In this document: piece by piece, positions 34,893 through 44,063 of the stretch
Layout of the letters: the number at the start of each line of letters is the position of its first letter
Numbering within the stretch: position 1 is the first letter of the stretch
Origin: Treponema sp.
GTDB taxonomy: Bacteria; Spirochaetota; Spirochaetia; Treponematales; Treponemataceae
Assembly: GCA_004554075.1 (NCBI GenBank)
Contig: SFOB01000006.1
Location: forward strand, 1 to 64,000
Length of the DNA: 64,000 nt
Direction of reading: 5' to 3'
Program-made: the position numbers and the translations under genes
The notes under the pieces: model-generated
The model's database searches: none
Seen by the model: the letters and a program-made list of their open reading frames with translations, nothing else
What the model was told of the DNA's origin: nothing

Positions 34893-35915
34893 ATGAAAAT
34901 TGTTGTAATTCAGGAAACGGTAAAGATGCCGAACCTTACGGCAGCAGAAGTTACAGAGCACTGGAATCAGTTGAAGAAGATTCCTAATGTGGAACTCAAA
35001 ATTGTAATTCCTGAAAAATACCTTATGCCGGAAGAATATCATGATATCATTGGTGATGCAGATGCTGTTCTCGGCCTCTGGGTCAGCGATAAAGTAATTA
35101 ACGAAGAATGGTTGAGTCATCATCCAAATCTTAAATATATTGCAACTCTGGGCCACGGCTTTGGTGAGTTTGATGTAGAAATGACCCGCCGTAAGAAAAT
35201 CACAATTACAAACACCATTTACGGTGCGCAAACAATTGCTGAATACGGTTGGGCCCTTCTGATGGAGGTCTGCCACCATGTAAATGTTCATTCAGATATG
35301 ATTAAGAAAACTGACTGGACTAAGCTTGATGAAAGAGGAATGCCTGTGGAACGCGCAATGTACGGAAATGTTGTTACTCCTCAGATTGAGCTTTACGGAA
35401 AGACCTGCGGTATTTTCGGACTTGGTGCAATCGGCCTTGCTTTTGCTAAGATGGCTTCGGGCTTTGGTATGCGTGTAATTTCCTACAGCCGTCACAAGAA
35501 GGTTGGAGCAATTTACAGTTTTGTTGAACAGGTTGATTTTGACACCCTCCTTCGTGAGTCTGATGTAATTTCGATCCATGCCCCATTTACGGCAGAGACT
35601 GCAGATACCTTCGACAAAGAAGCCTTCTCAAAAATGAAGGATGGAGCAATTCTGATTAACACAGCCCGTGGTGGTCTGATTGATGAGACTGCAATGATGG
35701 AAGCTCTGAATAGCGGAAAGCTTTTTGCTGCAGGACTTGATGTTCTTAGAGATGAGCCGCCTGTTTCAGATAATCCCCTCTTCCACACAGACAAGACTTC
35801 GATTACCGGCCACATTGCCTGGCTCACAAAAGAGAGCCGTCTGCGTGCTGTAGACATGGCAATTGAGAACTTTATTCATTACCTGAATGCAATTCCGACT
35901 AGTGTAATCAATTAA
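34893..35915 (+). CDS. D-isomer-specific 2-hydroxyacid dehydrogenase
   Basis: A 340-residue NAD-dependent oxidoreductase. The Rossmann motif GIFGLGAIGLAFA, catalytic Arg in NTARGGLID, Glu in RDEPPVSD and His in GHIAW are all present. The family includes glycerate, phosphoglycerate and hydroxypyruvate enzymes. At 340 residues, without an ACT domain, it is more like a glycerate or hydroxypyruvate reductase than a full SerA. It is monocistronic and ends at a terminator. Confidence 0.88.
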   Translation: MKIVVIQETVKMPNLTAAEVTEHWNQLKKIPNVELKIVIPEKYLMPEEYHDIIGDADAVLGLWVSDKVINEEWLSHHPNLKYIATLGHGFGEFDVEMTRRKKITITNTIYGAQTIAEYGWALLMEVCHHVNVHSDMIKKTDWTKLDERGMPVERAMYGNVVTPQIELYGKTCGIFGLGAIGLAFAKMASGFGMRVISYSRHKKVGAIYSFVEQVDFDTLLRESDVISIHAPFTAETADTFDKEAFSKMKDGAILINTARGGLIDETAMMEALNSGKLFAAGLDVLRDEPPVSDNPLFHTDKTSITGHIAWLTKESRLRAVDMAIENFIHYLNAIPTSVIN

Positions 35916-35970
35916 AAAAATCGGGCGCCCTTCGACTCCGCTCAGTGACCGCCCGATAATGACAGTTGTC

Positions 35971-35999
35971 ACCCCGAACTTGTTTCGGGGTCTTTTTTT
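35971..35999 (+). terminator. Terminator after the 2-hydroxyacid dehydrogenase
   Basis: ACCCCGAA-CTTG-TTTCGGGGT is followed by seven T. The arms are the dispersed palindrome (CCCGAACTTGTTTCGGG) also found at 41.5 kb, so a mobile repeat has become the terminator. A second palindrome, GGGCG with CGCCC around ACTCCGCTCAGTGA, lies just upstream. Confidence 0.75.
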
Positions 36000-36009
36000 A
36001 TACAATCGC

Positions 36010-37380
36010 TTAAACCACCGCCTTCTTCATCCATCTGCCGCTCTTAATACGCCAGACATTCGAAACGCAGCGGGCAAACCAGTCAATAATCATGGCAATC
36101 CAGACACAGAGAACGCCCGGAATAATAAAGCCCGCTAGTCGGTTCAGGTAAGTCAGTAAATATGCAAAGCCGATTCTGAATACCCACATAATCAAAATTG
36201 ATGCAGTCATCAGATATTTTACATCGCCACTGGCACGCAGAACCGACTGCAGTGTCCAGGCACAAGGCCACATCAAAACGCAGCTTGCGCTATGGAAGTA
36301 CATAAGCATGCGGGCAAGCCTGTCTCCTTCTGCAGAAAGATGATACCAGCTGGCAATTGTCGGCGTCAGAAGCACAATAAAGATATTTTCAATCCAGAGC
36401 ATAATGTAAGCCCATTTCAAAAGCTTCTTCGTATAATCTTTTGCAGCTCCATAATCCCCTGCTCCTACACACTGCCCCACAATCGTTGTAATTGCAAGAC
36501 CGGTCGCCGAAGCGGGAATCGTGGCCAGAAGCTCAATCGTGCTGGCAGTGGCATTTGCCGCAATGCTGGCAGTTCCAAAGCTTGCGATAAGTGCCTGAGT
36601 AAAAAGCTTACCAATCTGGAACATGGCGCTGTCTATTCCACTAGGTATTCCCAGGGAAAGAATTTTTTTCTGAATATTCCAGTTCCAGCCAAGACGAAGG
36701 TATTTATCTATGTGTAAATCTTTTTTCTGATTTCGCAGCATAAAGACGACTACAACCCCCGCCACAGCACGGGAAATCAGAGTTGCATAACCAACACCCG
36801 CAATCCCCATTCCAAAGCCGAAAACAAAAATCGCATTTCCTATGATGTTCAGAATATTCATGATGGCCGAAACCGTCATACTCAAGTTCGAGTTTCCCAT
36901 TGAACGGAAGAGAGCCGTTGAACCGTAGTAAACAGAAATAAAGGGAAAGGATAAAGCCGTAATGTAAAAATAAATTACCGCCTGATCCATAACCGCTTTT
37001 TCTACTGAACCATAAATCAGCTGAAGAAGCTGGCGGTTGAAGGCAAGGCACAAGGCTGTAATCACAAGGGCAACCGCAAAGCAGATTAAAATCAACTGGT
37101 TGGAAACCGTGTTAGCCGTATCTTTCCGTTTTGCTCCGATTGCCTGAGATGCCACAACAGCACCACCGGTAGCCAGAGCCGTAAACACGTAAATCAAAAG
37201 ATTCGAAATTGTATTTACCAGCGATACCCCGGAAACGGCAGTCTCGCCCGCTCCGGAAACCATAATCATATCTGCCATTCCGACAGATACCGCAAGAATC
37301 TGTTCGATTATCAAAGGCATTACAAGTTTTATGAGGAACTTCCTGTCAAATTGAATTGCCTGATGAACTGCTTTTTCCAT
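36010..37380 (-). CDS. MATE family efflux transporter
   Basis: A 456-residue, 12-helix MATE protein, expected to export drugs or metabolites with sodium or protons. Two homologous halves are visible, each starting with a MatE domain (IIEQILAVSVGMADMIMVSGAG and LGIPSGIDSAMFQIGKLFTQALIASFG). The substrate is unknown. It is divergent from the aminotransferase gene. Confidence 0.92.
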   Translation of the reverse strand: MEKAVHQAIQFDRKFLIKLVMPLIIEQILAVSVGMADMIMVSGAGETAVSGVSLVNTISNLLIYVFTALATGGAVVASQAIGAKRKDTANTVSNQLILICFAVALVITALCLAFNRQLLQLIYGSVEKAVMDQAVIYFYITALSFPFISVYYGSTALFRSMGNSNLSMTVSAIMNILNIIGNAIFVFGFGMGIAGVGYATLISRAVAGVVVVFMLRNQKKDLHIDKYLRLGWNWNIQKKILSLGIPSGIDSAMFQIGKLFTQALIASFGTASIAANATASTIELLATIPASATGLAITTIVGQCVGAGDYGAAKDYTKKLLKWAYIMLWIENIFIVLLTPTIASWYHLSAEGDRLARMLMYFHSASCVLMWPCAWTLQSVLRASGDVKYLMTASILIMWVFRIGFAYLLTYLNRLAGFIIPGVLCVWIAMIIDWFARCVSNVWRIKSGRWMKKAVV

Positions 37381-37601
37381 CTTGTGCCTCCTGTCTTAAT
37401 CTTTAAGCTTGCGGCAATAATAAAGATACATAAGGATTTGTTTCAATATTTTTGTTTGATTTTTGTAAAGCTTACAAAAGACCCGGCAGAATTTTTGTAA
37501 AAAATTTCTAGGATTCTAAAATCACATCTGCTAGATTAGGGGCAAGAAAACAAAAACACCGGTCGCCAGCTAAAGCAGTCGGCCCAGAAAAGGAGACAAA
37601 A

Positions 37602-38714
37602 ATGGATTACAAGACACTTTTAAAAGATTCAATTAAAGCCATGCCGGAAAGTAAAAGAGCCGCACGTCAGCCGGTTTCAAGTTACACTACTCCAGATATT
37701 TACCGTTTGAACTATAACGAAAGTCCATACGGTCCAAGCCCAAAAGCAATCGAAGCAATGATGGAAGCTGCAAAACGTCCTAACATTTATCCGGACTGGT
37801 TTTCTGTAGATCTGAAAACTACCTTTGCCCAGCTGCACGGACTTCCAGATATGATGCACGTCTGCACAGCAACAGGTTCATCTTCCCTCATCAATATTCT
37901 TGGTGAAGTATTTTTGAATCCGGGAGAAGAAGTTGTTCTTGGAAATCCAAGTTACGAAGCCTTCCGCGATACAACTTATATTGCAGGAGCAGTTCCAGTT
38001 ATGGTTCCTCTTGATGAAGATATGAATTACGACCTGGATGCAATGCTCAAAGCCATCACTCCAAAAACAAAGATGATGGTAATCTGCAATCCGAATAACC
38101 CGACCGGAACTTTTGTTGATTCTGCAAAACTCGAAGAGTTTATCAAAAAAGTTCCTGAGTCAGTTCTTGTGGTAGTTGATGAAGCTTATCTGGAATTTGT
38201 AAGAAATCCTGTTACCTATTCCATGATTAAAATGATCCGCGAAGGTTATGAAAAACCTCTCATCGTTTTGAAAACCTTCTCTAAGGCATACGGAATGGCA
38301 GGTCTTCGTATCGGAGTTGCTGCAGGAAAGCCTGAGCTGATTTCCCTTCTTGCAAAATCCGGAGCAGCCTGGAACATCAACTTCCTTGGCCAGAGAATGG
38401 CAACAGAAGCTCTTAAGGATCAGGAATACATTGCCCAGGTTGGCGAACTGAATGCCATTGAACGCAGAAAAGTTACAGAAGGTCTTGAAGCACTTGGCTG
38501 CAAGGTTTACAAGAGCCAGACAAACTTTATCTTGTTTAAGGCACCTGGAATTGAAAACACAGAAATCTGCGCTAAGCTTGCAGAAGAAAAAATATTAATC
38601 GGCTGTCCTATCGGAATGAATCGTGTGAGTCTGGGGACATCAGAGATGAATGATAAATTCCTTTTTGTAATGGAATCTATTCTAGCAAAAAAATGCGAAA
38701 AGAAACTTGCCTAA
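37602..38714 (+). CDS. HisC-like PLP aminotransferase
   Basis: A 370-residue class I/II aminotransferase of the histidinol-phosphate group: LNYNESPYGPSPKAIEAM, CNPNNPTGTFVD, VVDEAYLEF, and the PLP lysine in LKTFSKAYGMAGLRIGVA. No other his genes are near. The PucR-type regulator follows directly, so it may act in amino acid or nitrogen-compound catabolism; that is inference. AAGGAG precedes the ATG. Confidence 0.87.
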   Translation: MDYKTLLKDSIKAMPESKRAARQPVSSYTTPDIYRLNYNESPYGPSPKAIEAMMEAAKRPNIYPDWFSVDLKTTFAQLHGLPDMMHVCTATGSSSLINILGEVFLNPGEEVVLGNPSYEAFRDTTYIAGAVPVMVPLDEDMNYDLDAMLKAITPKTKMMVICNPNNPTGTFVDSAKLEEFIKKVPESVLVVVDEAYLEFVRNPVTYSMIKMIREGYEKPLIVLKTFSKAYGMAGLRIGVAAGKPELISLLAKSGAAWNINFLGQRMATEALKDQEYIAQVGELNAIERRKVTEGLEALGCKVYKSQTNFILFKAPGIENTEICAKLAEEKILIGCPIGMNRVSLGTSEMNDKFLFVMESILAKKCEKKLA

Positions 38715-38791
38715 AACTCCTCTTTTAGGCATAATGTTCGCATTGAGTGCAATGACGTGCAGAAGCATTTGTCATTGCACTCTTTTTTTTT
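38707..38791 (+). promoter_or_regulatory. Promoter and attenuator-like terminator before the PucR gene
   Basis: TTGCCT (38707) and CATAAT (38730) are 17 bp apart and overlap the end of the aminotransferase. A strong terminator, GAGTGCAATGAC with GTCATTGCACTC and nine T (38745-38791), lies directly before the ribosome site. A competing hairpin, UGCA-AUGACG-UGCA, has a six-base loop with A1 but A, not G, at position 4. Confidence 0.55.
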
Positions 38792-38806
38792 ACCCGGAGG
38801 AAAGTT

Positions 38807-39976
38807 ATGTACACAGTAAATGAAATTATGAATCTCTCGCTTTTTAAGAAATTTAAAATCCTCACCGGAAAAGAATATCTGACAAATACAGTCACAACTA
38901 CAGTAATCCTCGAGTTTGAAAGCAGCCGCATAAATTACGCCGGCTACTGTTACGGTTACTTTGTTTTAATCTCATACTTTTTTGCCTCAATCAGTCCAGA
39001 GCTGGTAAACGGCTCAATCAAGAATCTGATTCAAAAAAGAGTTTCCGGAATTGCAATTAAGCTTTTGCCGGATGAACACATTCCCCTGGACATTATTCAG
39101 TGCGCTGAAGAAAATCATGTGCCTATTCTGACCTTTTATGATGAGTTCATGGAAGACCTGATTATCAACATAAATGAATCTATGAAGACCCGCGCCCAAT
39201 ATATCATTCACGAAGAAAAGCTGAACATGATTCTGAATGAGAAAAAAGACAAGGACGAGGTTTCAAGAATTGCCCGCGAAATCAATCCGGATTTTAAGGA
39301 CAAGATTATCAGTGCAGTTTTAATTCCTCGAAAAGAATCTTCCAACCTCAAGGTTCACACCTTTTTTGACAGTCTCATGTATCACCGTTCAAAGATGGAA
39401 GCAGCAACTCCCTGGTCTTTCATCAAGTCTGACCACAACATTGTTTTAATCTGCAGCTTTAATGAGGATGAGGTAAAGTCTATTTTTAAGTTCCGCTACA
39501 TTCAGGATATCCTCGTGCAGAACGGCTTTACCACAGAGGACTTTTTTATAGGTTATGATGAAGAGCTGATGTCTCTGCACCACTTAAAAAAGTCTGTAAA
39601 AAATTCCTACGCCGCAGCCGAGGTTGCAAAAATCAAAAAGAGCGATTCACTCTCCTACAAGTTTATCGGTGTTTACAAATACGCCTACAATCTGCTTCTG
39701 GATGATATCATGTGCAGCGAAATAAAAAACAGAATCAACATTCTGCAGAAGTACGACAAACAGCACGATGCAAATCTCATTAAAACGCTGAACTCTTTTG
39801 TAAAAAACAATGGAGACTATTCAGCCACAAGCGAAGACTGCTTTCAGCACACAAACACAATCCGTTACCGAATCAAAAAGATTTTCGAACTGCTCGATTT
39901 AGATGAAAATGAAGGCGCAGAAGAAATCAGACTCCTGGTAAGATGCTATCATCTGCTTAAGGGACGCGCGGTGTGA
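38807..39976 (+). CDS. PucR/CdaR-type transcriptional regulator
   Basis: A 389-residue regulator. The N-terminal PucR domain (YTVNEIMNLSLFKKFKILTGKEY) senses a ligand. The C-terminus is a PucR-type helix-turn-helix (NSFVKNNGDYSATSEDCFQHTNTIRYRIKKIFELL) used by regulators of purine, sugar acid and amino acid catabolism. Its likely target is the adjacent aminotransferase gene or its own operon. CGGAGGA precedes the ATG, just after an attenuator-like hairpin. Confidence 0.87.
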   Translation: MYTVNEIMNLSLFKKFKILTGKEYLTNTVTTTVILEFESSRINYAGYCYGYFVLISYFFASISPELVNGSIKNLIQKRVSGIAIKLLPDEHIPLDIIQCAEENHVPILTFYDEFMEDLIININESMKTRAQYIIHEEKLNMILNEKKDKDEVSRIAREINPDFKDKIISAVLIPRKESSNLKVHTFFDSLMYHRSKMEAATPWSFIKSDHNIVLICSFNEDEVKSIFKFRYIQDILVQNGFTTEDFFIGYDEELMSLHHLKKSVKNSYAAAEVAKIKKSDSLSYKFIGVYKYAYNLLLDDIMCSEIKNRINILQKYDKQHDANLIKTLNSFVKNNGDYSATSEDCFQHTNTIRYRIKKIFELLDLDENEGAEEIRLLVRCYHLLKGRAV

Positions 39977-40000
39977 TATTCTGAAGAAAACCGCCAAAAT

Positions 40001-40204
40001 TGCATATAATTTCGCTAAATTTGCGATTTTATATGCATGATTTTATGATTTTCTGGCGTCTGACGCTTGAAACTTGGTCTTTTTACGGATAAATCAGGCC
40101 GATTACGCGATTTTATCCGTATATTCATGCAGATTTCCTTGAAATTACCTGTTTTTGGAAGGTTTTGTGCATATAAAATCGTAATTTTCTCAGTTTTATA
40201 TGCA
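40001..40204. repeat. Three evenly spaced hairpin repeats
   Basis: Stem-loops at 40001-40037, 40084-40121 and 40168-40204 start 83 and 84 bases apart. In one orientation all share the core TAAAATCG after the outer stem, which is TGCATA/TATGCA in the first and third and TACGGA/TCCGTA in the second. The first two lie inverted relative to the third. The surrounding 39977-40314 region has no gene. Confidence 0.65.
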
Positions 40205-40314
40205 TTTTCCCCGACTTTCCGACAATCTCATACAATACCGGGGCTCACAGTGACCTAAAAGAATCGTAATGTCCGCTGTATTTCTTCCGTAAATTACCGG
40301 CCGCTGGGGAAAAA

Positions 40315-41514
40315 TTATTTTCCAAAAACTTTTTTAATTCTCTCAACAGCTTCAATAGTGCGTTCGCGGCTGCCAAAGCCTGTAAGTCTCAAGTAGCCCT
40401 CGCCCATTTTACCAAAGCCGCTTCCTGGAGTTCCAACTACGTTGCACTTTTCCAAAAGCTCATCGAAGAAGGACCAGCTTGTAAAGCCTTCAGGAATCTG
40501 CAGCCATACGTATGGAGAATACTGGCCTCCAAAGGCTTTAAAGCCAGCCGCTCTTACGCCTTCAAAAATGATTCTTGCATTCTCGCGGTAGAAGGAAAGA
40601 TTTTCCTGAATCTGCTTCTGGCCAGCCTCTGAATAAACTGCCTCAGCTGCGCGCTGAGTAACGTATGAGACACCGTTGAACTTTGTCGACTGGCGGCGGA
40701 ACCAGAGAGCGTTGAGCTCTGTACCATCAAAAACAAGGTCATGAGGAACAACTGTGTAGCCGCAGCGAACGCCTGTAAAGCCCGCAGTCTTTGAGAAAGA
40801 ACGCAGCTCAATTGCACAAGTCTTTGCGCCTTCAATCTCATAAATTGATTTTGGATATTTGTCATCAGTTATAAATGCTTCGTAAGCTGAATCAAAAAGA
40901 ATCAGGCTGTGGTGAGCATTTGCGTAATCAACCCATTTTTTAAGATATTCTTTTGGAGCCACAGTTCCGGTCGGGTTGTTTGGGAAGCAGAGATAAATGA
41001 TGTCTGGAACAGGATCACCGGCTGCCGGAATAGTTGGCAAAAACTCTGTCTCAGCGCTGCAAGGCAGAATGATGATTTTATCTTTGCGGCCGTTCATGAT
41101 ATTTGTATCGATGTAAACCGGGTAAACAGGATCGCAGATTGCAACAGTGTTGTCGGTTGCAAAAATGTCACCGATGTTTCCGCAGTCAGATTTTGCGCCG
41201 TCAGAAAGGAAAATCTCATCAAGCTGCAAATCAATTCCACGCTTCTTGTAATCAAACTCAAGAATCTTTTCGCGAACAAAGTCGTAGCCCTGCTCAGGCG
41301 GATAACCGCGGAAAGTTTTTTCGTCAGCCATTTCATCAACTGCCTTATGCATTGCCTCAATTACTGCAGGGCAGAGAGGCTTGGTAACATCACCAATCGA
41401 AAGTTTGATAACATCTGCTTCCGGATGAGCCGCAATAAACTCGCGGGTCTTTTTGTTTACAGTTGAAAAGAGGTAGCTGGCCTCCAGGTCCAAAAAGTTT
41501 TTATTGATTTTCAT
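40315..41514 (-). CDS. dapL: LL-diaminopimelate aminotransferase
   Basis: A 399-residue PLP enzyme converting tetrahydrodipicolinate directly to LL-diaminopimelate with glutamate as donor. [47 protein letters not shown] and the PLP lysine block [19 protein letters not shown] match DapL. It supplies lysine and, through DapF, meso-DAP. The next gene upstream on the same strand is dapF. Confidence 0.95.
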   Translation of the reverse strand: MKINKNFLDLEASYLFSTVNKKTREFIAAHPEADVIKLSIGDVTKPLCPAVIEAMHKAVDEMADEKTFRGYPPEQGYDFVREKILEFDYKKRGIDLQLDEIFLSDGAKSDCGNIGDIFATDNTVAICDPVYPVYIDTNIMNGRKDKIIILPCSAETEFLPTIPAAGDPVPDIIYLCFPNNPTGTVAPKEYLKKWVDYANAHHSLILFDSAYEAFITDDKYPKSIYEIEGAKTCAIELRSFSKTAGFTGVRCGYTVVPHDLVFDGTELNALWFRRQSTKFNGVSYVTQRAAEAVYSEAGQKQIQENLSFYRENARIIFEGVRAAGFKAFGGQYSPYVWLQIPEGFTSWSFFDELLEKCNVVGTPGSGFGKMGEGYLRLTGFGSRERTIEAVERIKKVFGK

Positions 41515-41632
41515 AATTCCTCCAGATTTCCGTCATCCCGAACTTGTTTCGGGATCTCATTACAGAGATGCTGAAACAAGTTCAGCATGACATCACTATT
41601 TGTATTTGTCCGGATTGACCGGACAATCTAGA
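41515..41632. repeat. Cluster of dispersed palindromes between dapF and dapL
   Basis: Three elements in 118 bases: CCCGAACTTGTTTCGGG, TGCTGAAACAAGTTCAGCA, and TTGTCCGG-ATTGA-CCGGACAATCTAG. The second is the source of the in-frame MLKQVQ inserts in carB and purF. The third matches the insert in ecfA. Confidence 0.8.
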
Positions 41633-42494
41633 TTCCCACTTCACCTGTAAATACAGTCTCCGCTGGCCCGGTCATAAATACACTGTCGTTCTCATCACCG
41701 CTCCACTCAATCACCAGGTCGCCGCCCAGCAGGTGCACAGTGATTTTCTCGCCCGCGTCAACAAGACCATTCAGAATTGCAGCCACTACTGTGGCACAGG
41801 TGCCAGTACCGCAGGCAAGAGTCTCGCCAGTTCCGCGTTCCCAAACCCGCATCCAGATTGTGCGGCAGTCTTCTACGTAAGCAAACTCGGTGTTTGTACG
41901 CTCCGGGAAGAACTCATTGTTTTCAAAAAGAGGACCAACCTCGCACACTGGAAAATCAGCTGGCTTTTTATCTATAAACACAACCGCATGAGGATTTCCC
42001 ATAGACACGCAGGTTGCCTTATATTCGACGCCGCCGATAGTAAGGGGATGCTGGATAACACGTTCGTCACTCTTGAGAACCACAGGAATCTTCGACGCAG
42101 CAAGAATCGGCTTTCCCATATCAACCGAAAGCTTAGCAACCTTGTCGCCTCGCTCTCCTTCAACCACAGTCAAAACCTTAACGGCCCCCATAGACTCAAC
42201 AGTAAACTCGCGGCCCTTAGTGTAGCCTGCATCATAAACAAGCTTACCCACACAGCGCACACCGTTACCGCACATCTGGCTCCGGCTTCCGTCGGCATTG
42301 TACATAACCATCTCAAAATCAGCTTTGCTGCCTTTTTTGATAAGAATAATTCCGTCGCCACCGATTCCAAAATGACGGTCAGACAACTTTATAGCTGCCT
42401 GTCGCTCTCCTTCAGCCCCGCCCGGAAAATCTTCCTTTGTACAGTCAAAATAAACATAGTCGTTTCCGCAGCCATGCATTTTTGTAAACTTCAT
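41628..42494 (-). CDS. dapF: Diaminopimelate epimerase
   Basis: A 288-residue epimerase turning LL-DAP into meso-DAP for lysine and peptidoglycan. Both catalytic cysteines are visible: MCGNGVRCVGKL and GETLACGTGTCATV. The start at 42494 (MKFTKMHGCGNDYV) follows CAGGAGG; the longer frame runs back into the leader terminator. The stop lies inside a palindromic repeat. It is divergent from carA. Confidence 0.95.
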   Translation of the reverse strand: MKFTKMHGCGNDYVYFDCTKEDFPGGAEGERQAAIKLSDRHFGIGGDGIILIKKGSKADFEMVMYNADGSRSQMCGNGVRCVGKLVYDAGYTKGREFTVESMGAVKVLTVVEGERGDKVAKLSVDMGKPILAASKIPVVLKSDERVIQHPLTIGGVEYKATCVSMGNPHAVVFIDKKPADFPVCEVGPLFENNEFFPERTNTEFAYVEDCRTIWMRVWERGTGETLACGTGTCATVVAAILNGLVDAGEKITVHLLGGDLVIEWSGDENDSVFMTGPAETVFTGEVGI

Positions 42495-42525
42495 GCAACC
42501 TCCTGCCCCGTCTGTAAACCGGAGC

Positions 42526-42612
42526 AAAAAAAAAGAGGTCGTAGACATAAGCCCACACACACGTATCCACGTACTCATGTATGGAGATTCATATCTACGA
42601 CCTCTTTGTCGT
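42526..42612 (-). promoter_or_regulatory. dapF leader ANTAR-type hexaloop and terminator
   Basis: Minus strand: ACGAC-AAAGAG-GUCGU (42597-42612), five perfect pairs, six-base loop with A1 and G4. It overlaps the 5' arm of a 17-bp terminator (AAAGAGGUCGUAGAUAU against AUGUCUACGACCUCUUU) followed by a U tract. The hexaloop begins at or next to the predicted transcript start. Confidence 0.75.
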
Positions 42613-42619
42613 TAATTCA

Positions 42620-42648
42620 GTTTTACTCACTTTATAGATAAGTGTCAA
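42620..42648 (-). promoter_or_regulatory. dapF promoter
   Basis: Minus strand TTGACA (plus 42643-42648) and TAAAAC (plus 42620-42625), spacing 17. The start is predicted near 42613. Confidence 0.65.
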
Positions 42649-42674
42649 TAGTAGTACTTTTTAATACTACTATT
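42647..42674. promoter_or_regulatory. Inverted repeat between dapF and carA promoters
   Basis: AATAGTAGTA and TACTACTATT, perfect 10-bp arms with an eight-base spacer. It overlaps the end of the dapF -35 box and lies 13 bp before the carA -35 box, so a single bound protein could act on both. Confidence 0.55.
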
Positions 42675-42687
42675 TCATCCAAAACTA

Positions 42688-42716
42688 TTGACCACAATTT
42701 AAAAACTCGTTATAAC
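42688..42716 (+). promoter_or_regulatory. carA promoter
   Basis: TTGACC (42688-42693) and TATAAC (42711-42716), 17 bp apart. The predicted start (about 42723) coincides with the first base of the hexaloop stem. Confidence 0.78.
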
Positions 42717-42722
42717 TAATAA

Positions 42723-42787
42723 GAACAAAGACGTTCATTCGATTTGAGGAATTATTGTCCCCAAATGGAATGAACGTCTTTTTTTTT
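42723..42787 (+). promoter_or_regulatory. carA leader ANTAR-type hexaloop and terminator
   Basis: GAAC-AAAGAC-GUUC (42723-42736), four perfect pairs, six-base loop with A1 and G4. It is contained in the 5' arm of the terminator AAAGACGUUCAUUC/GAAUGAACGUCUUU, which ends in a run of T. The two folds cannot coexist. Confidence 0.78.
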
Positions 42788-42793
42788 GTTCAT

Positions 42794-42898
42794 GCTGACA
42801 GCAGTCAAGCTGCTGCAGTATAACACAATCATATAAGGATGCATTCGCACCTTATAAATCAGCTTCAGGCCGACAATCTTTGATTGCAGCCTAAACCA
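42794..42898 (+). promoter_or_regulatory. Rest of carA leader with attC-like relic and two hairpins
   Basis: GCTGACAGCAG-TCAAG-CTGCTGCAGTATAAC (42794-42824) closely follows the attC apex seen 33 kb away. Then TATAAGGATGC-ATTC-GCACCTTATA and AGGC-CGA-CAATC-TTT-GATTG-CA-GCCT form hairpins before the ribosome site GAGGAAG. Confidence 0.5.
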
Positions 42899-42914
42899 TA
42901 GAGGAAGTCAATTT

Positions 42915-44063
42915 ATGCAAACTGCATATCTTATTCTGGCAGACGGTACAGTATTCGAAGGAAAATCAATAGGTGCAACCGGTATGACAATCGGCGAAAC
43001 AGTCTTTACCACAGGAATGACCGGCTACATCGAAACACTCACAGACCCAAGCTACTACGGCCAGATAGTTACACAGACATTCCCCCTCATAGGAAATTAC
43101 GGCGTAATGCCACCAGACTTCGAAAGCGCAAAATCCTGGGTGCGGGGCTATGTAGTCCGCGAGCTCTGCGACCAGCCTTCAAACTTCCGCTGCGAAGGAG
43201 ACCTGAACAGCTTCCTTAAAGAACAGGGCATCATCGGAATCTGCGGCATCGACACCCGCGCCCTCACAAAGCGCCTCCGCGAAGCCGGCGTAATGAACGG
43301 CATGATCGTAAGCGGCAAAAACGCAGAAAACCTCCGCCCCGAGGAGCTCCTCCCAAAAATCAAAGACTACCAGATCACAAACGCCGTGCAGATGGTACAA
43401 ACAAATAAGGAGGGGGAAGCATCCCCCTCGCTCCAGCCTGCTGCGCAGTCTTCCGCTACCCTCTCTGCGGGGGTCAACCCCCGCAACGCCCCCGTACATC
43501 ACGTCGTACTCTTCGACTTTGGTGCCAAGCTCAACATTCAGCGCGAACTCGAAAAACGCGGCTGCAAGGTCAGCGTAGTTCCATATAACACCACCGCCGA
43601 AGAAGTAATCAAACTCTCTCCAGACGGAATCATGCTCAGTAATGGTCCTGGAGACCCTGCAGAAAATGTCGGCGTTATCGAAGAAATCCATAAACTCTGC
43701 GACTACGGCAAAATCCCAATCTTTGGAATCTGCCTCGGCCATCAGATGCTGGCCCTGGCCCGCGGAGCAAAAACAAGCAAACTCAAATACGGCCACCGCG
43801 GCGGCAATCACCCCTGTAAAGACACAGAAACAAACCGCGTATATATCACCAGCCAGAACCACGGCTACGCTGTAGAAAATACATCACTTCCGTCATACGC
43901 AAAAATGTCTTTTTTCAACGTAAACGACGGAACCGTTGAAGGCATCAACTACACAGACATTCCGGCCTTCAGTGTTCAGTTCCATCCGGAAGCCTGCGGC
44001 GGCCCACACGACACAAACTTTTTATTTGACCGCTTTATGCAGTTAATCTACTCAAACTCGTAA
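42915..44063 (+). CDS. carA: Carbamoyl-phosphate synthase small subunit
   Basis: A 382-residue glutaminase subunit that supplies ammonia from glutamine to CarB. N-terminal domain [19 protein letters not shown], then the class I amidotransferase with nucleophile in [13 protein letters not shown] and His-Glu in [10 protein letters not shown]. Residues about 166-193 are an in-frame palindromic repeat (Ser/Ala/Asn-rich) between the two domains. GAGGAAG precedes the ATG. The 3' end overlaps the convergent chemoreceptor gene by 16 bases. Confidence 0.95.
   Translation: MQTAYLILADGTVFEGKSIGATGMTIGETVFTTGMTGYIETLTDPSYYGQIVTQTFPLIGNYGVMPPDFESAKSWVRGYVVRELCDQPSNFRCEGDLNSFLKEQGIIGICGIDTRALTKRLREAGVMNGMIVSGKNAENLRPEELLPKIKDYQITNAVQMVQTNKEGEASPSLQPAAQSSATLSAGVNPRNAPVHHVVLFDFGAKLNIQRELEKRGCKVSVVPYNTTAEEVIKLSPDGIMLSNGPGDPAENVGVIEEIHKLCDYGKIPIFGICLGHQMLALARGAKTSKLKYGHRGGNHPCKDTETNRVYITSQNHGYAVENTSLPSYAKMSFFNVNDGTVEGINYTDIPAFSVQFHPEACGGPHDTNFLFDRFMQLIYSNS
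43409..43494. repeat. Palindromic element in frame in carA
   Basis: GAGGGGGAAG-CAT-CCCCCTC, then CGCTACC and GCGGGGGT-CAA-CCCCCGC. About 85 bp, the same family as 47776-47853 (inside carB, inverted) and 53137-53217 (intergenic). It codes for the linker without a stop. Confidence 0.82.

Noticed and set aside
38741..38791. PucR leader as a member of the ANTAR set
   Set aside because: The six-base loop AUGACG has A1 but lacks G4. Kept only as an attenuator-like terminator.
40001..40204. CRISPR array
   Set aside because: Only three units, repeats inverted relative to each other and with different stems; no cas genes.
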